Positions 55,580-64,000 of a stretch of DNA of 64,000 nucleotides are shown in pieces. Below the pieces are notes generated by a model, which was given only the letters and a program-made list of their open reading frames with translations, searched no databases and was not told where the DNA came from. Every line of letters begins with the position of its first letter. The first letter of the stretch is position 1. The stretch comes from Azolla caroliniana (taxonomy: Eukaryota > Polypodiophyta), in NCBI GenBank assembly GCA_043228905.1, contig JBHGNT010000151.1:1-64000 (forward strand). The letters run 5' to 3'. A program made the position numbers and the translations under genes.

Positions 55580-57558
55580 ACCATTGAAAACATGTAATGA
55601 GCTGGGGTCAAGAGCTGTTAGACACTTTAGCAGCACACACCCTACATCGCAGAATCGAGTAATTGGTAATCCATCGTTCGAATGCTTAATGATTCTAATA
55701 TTGACAATGAGACCTGCCAAAAAAAAAGAAAGCGAGAATTCGATTCTGGTGTGAATTTGGTGCTACGTGAATTTAATGAAGAAAGTTCGCACTCCCTTCC
55801 CTACTGATAATTGGGGGCATCTGAGCCCGCCCCTCGGACATGGGGGCACAAAAGCAGCACAAAAAGCACTATACCCTCCCTGTCTAACTTGTTAAAAAAC
55901 AACGGAGTAAGTCTTTGCCGGCATTGTTAAGTCATTGGAAAAAGACACCTAACAACAATGAAGATTCGTTTCCAGAGAGTTTATTCACCGTTGCTCCTGG
56001 AGAATACTCTGCAAACAACAAACCGTGCGTGCCCTTTCAAGGTTAATCTCAACGATGAAGCGGCTAGCTCGACTCCATCGATCCTGTGTACAATGTCTCA
56101 GATTACAGGCCTTCGCTGTGGCGGAACTTGATGACCTGGACTGCGAAGAGCCCTATAGTGACGGCGATAGCGAAGCAGAGGTTGAAGAATTTCTTTTGCC
56201 TGCTTCTAACTTTATTATCAAGAATAATGTTCTGGCGGTCAGCGTTAGATAAATCTCATAAGAAATATATTCAAATAGGAATTTGTACGTTCAAACCGTG
56301 CGTGTGCCAATTGCTCGAAGAAGCAAAGGTTAAGCTTGAAGCCGAAGAAAAGAGAGGTAAGGAAAGATTAATGATAAGCGATGGATTGGGCCAAACAAAT
56401 TCGGCGGATTTCTTGAGAAGGAAGGAATACTTGCAAAAAATGATCGAACAATTTGTTGACGAGAGATCAATCTATAATAACTCGCTGGACCTTTTTGATT
56501 GATAAGCTGACCAACAAAAGGCAAACCAACATGCAGGATAGGTTTATTGCGCACTTCAAGAAAGATAAAGAACTAATAGACATTTTAACGTCCTTCGATG
56601 TATATACGATTGAAATACTTACGATATTTTAGAATCTTTATTGTTAGATTGTTTATTAATAGGGATTGCCTCTTTTCCAGAGTCTAAATTATTATTATTA
56701 AAATCTTTACCGTCAGATTGTTTATCAACAGAGATTGACCCAGACTCAGATTTTCTTGAGTCTGAATTAATCGAAAAACAAAATAGCCACGGCCTTTACC
56801 ATTAAACTTACATTATAACACTTTTTTTTCAATTTCAATATCTCATTTTCTAATGCTATTGTATGACAGCAGAAAAATTGCGGTATAAATGAAAATATTA
56901 TTAATACAAAGAAAACCTTGTTTTCTTCTTTGATCAAACAAACTCATATCTTTAAATAATAAACGAATTCTAGTTTGAATAGAATCTAAAGCTACTTTTG
57001 CTTTCATTCACCAAAAGCAGCTGCTTTGGTTGCGTTGGTTGTTAACCATTTTAAGAGAGTGTATAAGGACCTACCACTCTATACGGCGGTGTACGATTGC
57101 TTCATATCAAACTACAAAGTATCTTCACTATTACCAGATCTATATAAATCAACCCTGTTCGGGTCTTTAGGTTGTCCGATGGCAACCAAAGCGTCTTTCT
57201 ATTGTTCCCCGAACCATTCGAACTCTTTTACCAGATTCTTGGCAGTCCCTTTCCCAAAGAAAGTTGGGAAGTGCAGTCTCTGCAGGCAGGCAGTTAGCCC
57301 CTCGGGTCGTTCAGTCTCGAAGGTATGGTTCGGGCTTCGTTCGTTTCTTGTGACCAGATTCATTGGTTCGAGGCTACGTACGTTGGATCGGGTTCGGGCC
57401 CTAAAATATGTGATTGGGTAATTACGATGGCTCGTATACACGTTCGAGGATCACTCTCCAGGCGACGGAGGACTGCTTAGTGATTGAAGGGAGAGAAGAA
57501 ACCCATTTGATTTCTCACTAGAGGCCTAATGATTGCATAACTCTGAGGTTCCAACTGC

Positions 57559-57644
57559 TACGGATAGAGGGATTTGAACCCCCACGACTGAGTAAGGTCA
57601 CCAGAACCTAAACCTGGCATGTCTACCAATTCCATCATATCCGC
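57559..57644 (-). tRNA. trnL-UAG: tRNA-Leu (TAG), copy 2
   Basis: Same as 20991-21076. Confidence 0.9.
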
Positions 57645-57771
57645 ACATCGATTCTTATTTCGAAACCACCCTTTTTCACTGCTAACTGGATAGAGCTAAG
57701 AACGCCAATGGCTCGGATGGCGTAGCAATTAGAGGAAACTGAAACACCACCCCGTATTTTTCGATTCTCCC

Positions 57772-57803
<32 letters not shown>

Positions 57804-57949
57804 ACGCGCGACTTGCTCAATGGAGCCCGCTTACGACGATCCCTTTTAACCTCTCAGGCTCTTATAGAAGGCTTATAGAATGCCTATATGCTTTCCAAAT
57901 CAAGTTAGGGTGATGGGAAAGTGGGAATGCTAACTTATGACCATACTCA

Positions 57950-58036
57950 CGGATGGAGAGGGATTCGAACCCCCGGTATCTCTCCGAATACTTCGGTTTT
58001 CAAGACCGACTCTTTAAACCGCTCAGACATCCATCC
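57950..58036 (-). tRNA. trnS-UGA: tRNA-Ser (TGA), copy 2
   Basis: Same as 21382-21468. Confidence 0.93.
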
Positions 58037-58254
58037 CTTTCCCGACAAGATCACGAGCCATCAATAATCAACGGGAAAGCGTGCCAAGCTTTCAGGTCTT
58101 TGTAAATCGCACGCAACGCCTTCAGAAAACAAATAGGTTGTACCGCAGGGCCTCCTCTTTGGCCCCTCCGACCAGAAAGGTTAAGCGTGGTAATTGATCA
58201 TTCTATTTTAGATTGATAGGAACTAAGGCGTCCTAATAACCAAGTTTACAACCA

Positions 58255-58327
58255 TGGGCAATAACGGACTCGAACCGCTGACTCCCTCGGTGTAAACGAG
58301 GCGCTCTACCAACTGAGCTAATTACCC
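58255..58327 (-). tRNA. trnV-UAC: tRNA-Val (TAC), copy 2
   Basis: Same as 21687-21759. Confidence 0.93.
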
Positions 58328-59443
58328 GGAGTGCCGGCGATACTTCGGAGTCTCGCCGGCTCTGTTTTCTGTAGGTCACATAGAAATTTATCCATTCTTT
58401 CTACGGCCACGTCAATCCGCTTCTTTTCTTGTTGGGCCGCTAGCAATTGTCTAGCTTCTGCGTTTAGTTTTTTTTTTCGCTCTCGAACGGTTACGATGAA
58501 CCGGTGCATATGGCCGGAGAACCAACCTTTGGTTCGAGATGGATTCGGCCTTCCCTTACGTCATGTTCATGGCCTTGCATTCCAATGATCACTGCGCTTC
58601 ACTTGGCTCCAGAGAGCAAGAAGGCCTAGCTAGAACAACAATCTCAGTGACAAAATTGACCTCGGCTAGAAGGTTACGTAAGTGAATTTCAGTCGGGCCA
58701 GCAGCAGTGTTCACATGTTCATAGATGCTCCAATGAAAAAGCATAAACATCACGAAGCCCGTCTAAAGTTTAGTTTTTTTCTTCGCTGAAAAGCAGCAGC
58801 TCTCGATACACTGGTGCATATGGCCGGAGAACCAACCTTTGGTTCGAGATGGATTCGGCCGAAGGGAGTGAGAACCGGCGTGTTGGCATTAACAATCATG
58901 CTCTCATCTTTCGAATCAGTCGTTACGGGGTCAATGAGCTAGCTCGTAGCTACGAGAGAGATTCCCTAAGAACAAGGTGGTTCTGGAATACGAGATAAAG
59001 CAACGAGGACAGTGGGAACAAGACCTTTTGGTGGTGGGACCCTGGACTGTTTAAGTGTTGGTCCCGGGGCACCTATCCTGGCGCATTCTTGCTTGCTTGC
59101 TTGCTTGCTGAACCCGGGTTGGCGTTAGCTAACCGCCTACCAAACTTGACCTGCTTTCATCTTGGGGCCTGACCCGCTTTATTCCTCGTCGTTGAGGGCG
59201 TGCTTGCTTGCTTGCTTGCTTGCTTGCTGGGGCACTCGACCGCAATAAAGGGAGAGAAGCTTTCACGACTTCCCACGGTGTGGCCATTACTCTCAAAGGG
59301 TAAGCTGGTTTCACCGTTATGAGCCAGTTATTGAAAAAGCGTTCGCACGCTTGTGGGGCGAAAGGCCAGAGGAGGACTCCTTTTCCCTCTTCTTGTGGTC
59401 CTTCGGACTTCAACAAAGGAACGGCGGAGTCGTAGCTCTTTGA

Positions 59444-60456
59444 TTCACCCCTAGCCACGAGTCATCCCCGTATTTTGCCACATACGTGAGTTCGGTCCTC
59501 CAAGGCCTCTGTGGAGAGCTCGATTCAACCTGCTCGTGGCTAGATCAATCGGTTTCGGGTCAAATAGAAACAACGCCGAAGATTCAACCTCGTTGCGCCT
59601 ACACCTAATGGCTTAAGCCGCTGTTCCCATTCACTCGCTGACCCATTATGCAAAAGGTACGCCGTTAGGGTGGAAAGTGCTAAAGCGAGAGCCGACAACG
59701 CGAAGCTTCGCTCAAGGGTTCGCGTATGCGAACATTAGTGGCTTTGCCTCCGAAAGCTACAGCGCTTTCTCAGCTTCGCGTATGCGTTCCATCGAACATT
59801 AGTGGCTTTGCCGCATTTTCTCAGCTTCGCTCTTCCGACTGATAGTTTGCATCGGATTTCAGGTTTTCTATTGCACTCCCGGCATACGGCGGGGTCTTTT
59901 CACTTTTCCCTCACGGTACTTGTGGTACGCTATCGGTCATTGAGGAATACTTAGGCGCGGGGGTGGTCCCCCTTAGTCACGTAAAGCGATCATTATTCAA
60001 ACACGGTATCCGCGTTTTGTAATGGTAATCAAACTTGCCAGGAAAGATCTACGGGGCTATCACCTTCTTTGGCCAGATCTTCCAACCTTTTCAGAATTCC
60101 TTGAGGAAGGGTTCCCACCCTTCCCTCTACTGCAAGTTCTCCCCCGCACGGGGCCAGGGAAAGCGGCCCTTCTGGGCTGGGGCCCCTTCCCTTTTCTTTG
60201 CCTAATCCGCTTTCGCTCGCCGCTACTAACGGAGTCTCAGTTGATTTCCTTTCCTTTAGCTACAATGATGTTTCAGTTCGCTAAGTTTCTCAAGTCCGAG
60301 GCAGAGCCGCAGCACACGGCATGCCCGGCAAGCTTGGATACGGTTTCCCGATTGGAAACCCATGGATCACAGACGGTATCTCCCCATGGCCTTTCGCCTT
60401 TGGAAGCGTCCTTCCCTCTCAATGCCCAGGCATCCATCCAATGCATTCTTTTCGAT
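59444..60456 (-). rRNA. rrn26: large-subunit ribosomal RNA, 5' part only, copy 2
   Basis: Same as 33843-34855. On its 3' side, past the insertion sequence, lies trnV of R1 rather than the rest of the LSU, so it is a truncated copy unless the RNA is joined in trans. Confidence 0.75.
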
Positions 60457-60756
60457 GCAGTAGGAGTTGAACCTACCGAACACCGTACAAAATCTTAATG
60501 AGTGTTCTGCGATCGCCACTCAACCTGTGACTGCTTAAAACCGAGACAAAAAGAAGCCCGCATAGATTATTATACAATAATCTTCGGACGTTTGTAAAAT
60601 GCGGAAGAAGCGCGGAAAGAATTGGTCGAGTACTTGGACAGAGGATTCATTGTTTCGACGAAAACGTCTACCAAATGACCCTGCATCCTCTGTTTTTTCC
60701 TTTACGCTCTTGAGTTCTCTTTCCGTGCTGTGCGATACGAAGTTTGTACAATCCGC

Positions 60757-60794
<38 letters not shown>

Positions 60795-61079
60795 AAGGGC
60801 TTCGTCCTTCCTCCTTTCTTAGCGTCTCGTTTAACTAAACACTTTAGATTTCCCTGACAAGTTCCCTAGCTCTCTCGAGCGTAAGAGTTGAGGAACAGAT
60901 TTTCCGATAATGCATGCCAGCCAGGGATTTACGCATCATTGGTATTGTGTGTTTACCGTTCTAATCTGTCTTCACATCCATAGCTTGCTTTTTTGCGTTG
61001 TCGTACGCCTTTTCATTGTTTCTGGCTGATATCAGATTCGCATCTGACCTTTAGGCAATCGCATATACGATTTGAAAGG

Positions 61080-61197
61080 GTCCGGGCTGTCGAACCACGT
61101 CTCCCGAAAATTATCAGTACATATGGCAGAAAACGCTTTTCACATATCGAGGTCGGAATGGGATCGGGTGTTTCACGTCTTACAAAGATGCCCGGAC
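61080..61197 (-). rRNA. rrn5: 5S ribosomal RNA, copy 2
   Basis: Same as 35479-35596. Confidence 0.93.
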
Positions 61198-61259
61198 GGA
61201 ACGAAACGCTTGATTAATGAACAAAAGAGTGCTAACGACAAAAGCGGCGGGCGCCGAAC

Positions 61260-61296
<37 letters not shown>

Positions 61297-61380
61297 GGAA
61301 AGTGCAAATACAGCTGGTACTTAGCCTTCGATCGCTACCAACCTCACAAGGATGTCATCAATTCGCAGGTGGTTATTAAG

Positions 61381-62159
61381 TAAAAAGTGTAATATAAATG
61401 GCTACCAAACCAAAGTTCTTCTTTTGAACTTTCAAGAAGGCCTGAATATTCATGGATTATTATACGATAATCTTTAATGCGGCTCAGATTGCGGAAAGAA
61501 TTGAATGCTGGAATTTCGAAATTCCGTTGGTAAAATTCAGAAGGATCATGCAAGAAGGCAATATCATCTTCTGGCCATAATCTGCGAATCCAGCAAAGCA
61601 AAGCAAAGCAGCACTTTTCTTTTCACTTTAAACCGAGCCGGCGGCAATCTTGATGAATCACTGGCAAGAAGATGCTTTGCACTTTTCTTTCCACTTTAAA
61701 GCAGCAATCTTTGAACTCGGAAATGGCACTTTTCCCTGCAAGCCTGAAACGCACGCCTTCCCCAAAAGAAAAGCGGAACCACCTAACGAGTATTTTAAAC
61801 AGCAAGCATGATGAACCGGCATGTTCATCAAACCAAACAGGTTCTTCATGCATGCATGAAGGCCTTCATGATGATGAAAACCGCTTCATTGGAATGTCAC
61901 CGTCTCATTGACAACACGAATGATAACGAATTGACAATATGAATAGTCACGTTAGTTTCCCATTCTTAAGCATGGATTATTATACAATAATCTTCATTTG
62001 CTTTTTTACTGTTGACAACATGTAGTGCGGGGGCAGGGTTTGAACCCGCAGTCTTCAGGTCATGAGCCTGACGAGTTGGCCATTTACTCCACCCCGCAAG
62101 CAAGCAAGCAATTGATCTCTCTCTAGCGAATCGGAATTTATTTTAGAAAAAAAGAAGCC
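61381..62159. repeat. repeat R3, copy 3
   Basis: Same as 35780-36558, within R2 copy B. Confidence 0.9.
62026..62097 (-). tRNA. trnfM-CAU: initiator tRNA-Met (CAT), copy 3
   Basis: Same as 22791-22862. Confidence 0.92.
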
Positions 62160-62515
62160 AGAAAATAGATTGCCATAGCCATGGGTTCAAACCTTTCCCC
62201 GAAGCTGCCGGCCGAAATCAACCGTTGCCAGTCGTTGTGTCCAACGAAGCTACGCGTAATGACTGTCCCTACCAAAAGACAAACAAACAAAGCATTTCTA
62301 TAGGAGGTAACTGGGCCAATTCCCGCAAACCACCTATAGGTTAGGTGGCGGTGATCTATCGGCTTGTTCAATTCCCGCCGTTATCCGCTCACCCGCCTAA
62401 CGCTCCTACAAACAAAAGGGAGGGTCTCCTTAGTAATTACGTGAGGGGGCCTCCTTCCCCATCTCTTGAACTAGACTGAACCAGTTGTTACTGATGATAG
62501 AGAACTGGCAATTTT

Positions 62516-63657
<1,142 letters not shown>

Positions 63658-64000
63658 ATAGAGTCAAGCTTCTGCCGAGGAGAAGTGATCGTAGTTGTGC
63701 TCTCCGAACCGTGCGGAATAGTCGCCCATTACACGGCTCTCTAACTTGACTTTATCTGGGTCTTGTTTAACCCCAGAGGCCGAAAGGAGGGTGGAAACTT
63801 CCTCACAAGTTCCCTCCTCCTTTCCTCCTTGGGGACCCACTTTGTGATTTCCTGAAGTCCACTCTCTCCTGGAGTTTGCAGAGAGGAAAATGGCTTTTCA
63901 GTTAAGTCAGGTAAAACTTGCTTGCCTTTTCGCCGAAAAAGCAATAGAAAAAAGTTATGAATACAAGAAAGAAGAAACCGCAACCGCAGCCCTGGATGAT

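Larger units (their letters stand above)
47392..58440. repeat. large direct repeat R1, copy B
   Basis: Copy of 10824-21872. Left junction is inside atp6; right junction overlaps the left end of R2 by about 20 bp. Confidence 0.93.

Overview
This window is plant mitochondrial DNA, most likely from a fern; a lycophyte such as Isoetes is the main alternative. Evidence: mitochondrial sdh3, nad1, nad7, atp1, atp4, atp6, rps7, rps12, rps14, LSU and 5S rRNA; about a dozen mitochondrial-type tRNA genes (including trnV-UAC, trnA-UGC, trnI-CAU and trnfM); group II introns at classical land-plant positions; and coding frames that only work if the RNA is edited in both directions. C-to-U editing is needed to make start codons (ACG) and some stops (CGA, CAA). 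U-to-C editing is needed to remove dozens of in-frame TAA, TAG and TGA codons. All reading frames below are conceptual and were aligned by eye to remembered family sequences; nothing was searched.

Layout. 0-6 kb: 3' end of sdh3, two decayed group II intron maturases in tandem, and an rps14 remnant. 6-8 kb: trnC, trnF and half of an inverted repeat. 8-11 kb: plastid-derived fragments (rpoC1, accD) and a broken trnN-like gene. 10.8-21.9 kb is an 11-kb repeat (R1), found again at 47.4-58.4 kb. It holds a plastid atpB/trnM block, nad1 exons 2-4, rps12, rps7, trnL-UAG, trnS-UGA and trnV-UAC. 21.9-23.3 kb: repeat block with trnfM, then trnS-GCU. 23.5-28.1 kb: complete four-exon nad7 on the minus strand. 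28-30 kb: damaged tRNA genes, trnH and trnL-UAA. 30.5-34.9 kb: LSU rRNA on the minus strand, split by about 1.3 kb. 35-38 kb: rrn5, trnfM and the last exon of atp1. This is part of a second repeat (R2, from 32.8 kb) whose other copy starts at 58.4 kb and runs off the window end. 38-47 kb: trnR, trnW, trnQ, trnI, trnA, an atp6 fragment, atp4 and full-length atp6, separated by long unrecognised DNA.

Two classes of small repeat are scattered throughout. One is perfect tetra- to hexanucleotide arrays, above all (AAGC/GCTT)n. The other is a family of palindromic modules built on TTCATCATGAAGG and its complement. Both are found inside genes (tRNAs, plastid fragments, the LSU insertion) and appear to be active agents of gene damage. 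At 58.42-58.44 kb the right end of R1 meets the left end of R2 across a short shared sequence, as expected from recombination. I saw no SSU rRNA, no nad1 exon 1 and no atp1 exon 1; the two missing exons are either outside the window or joined by trans-splicing.
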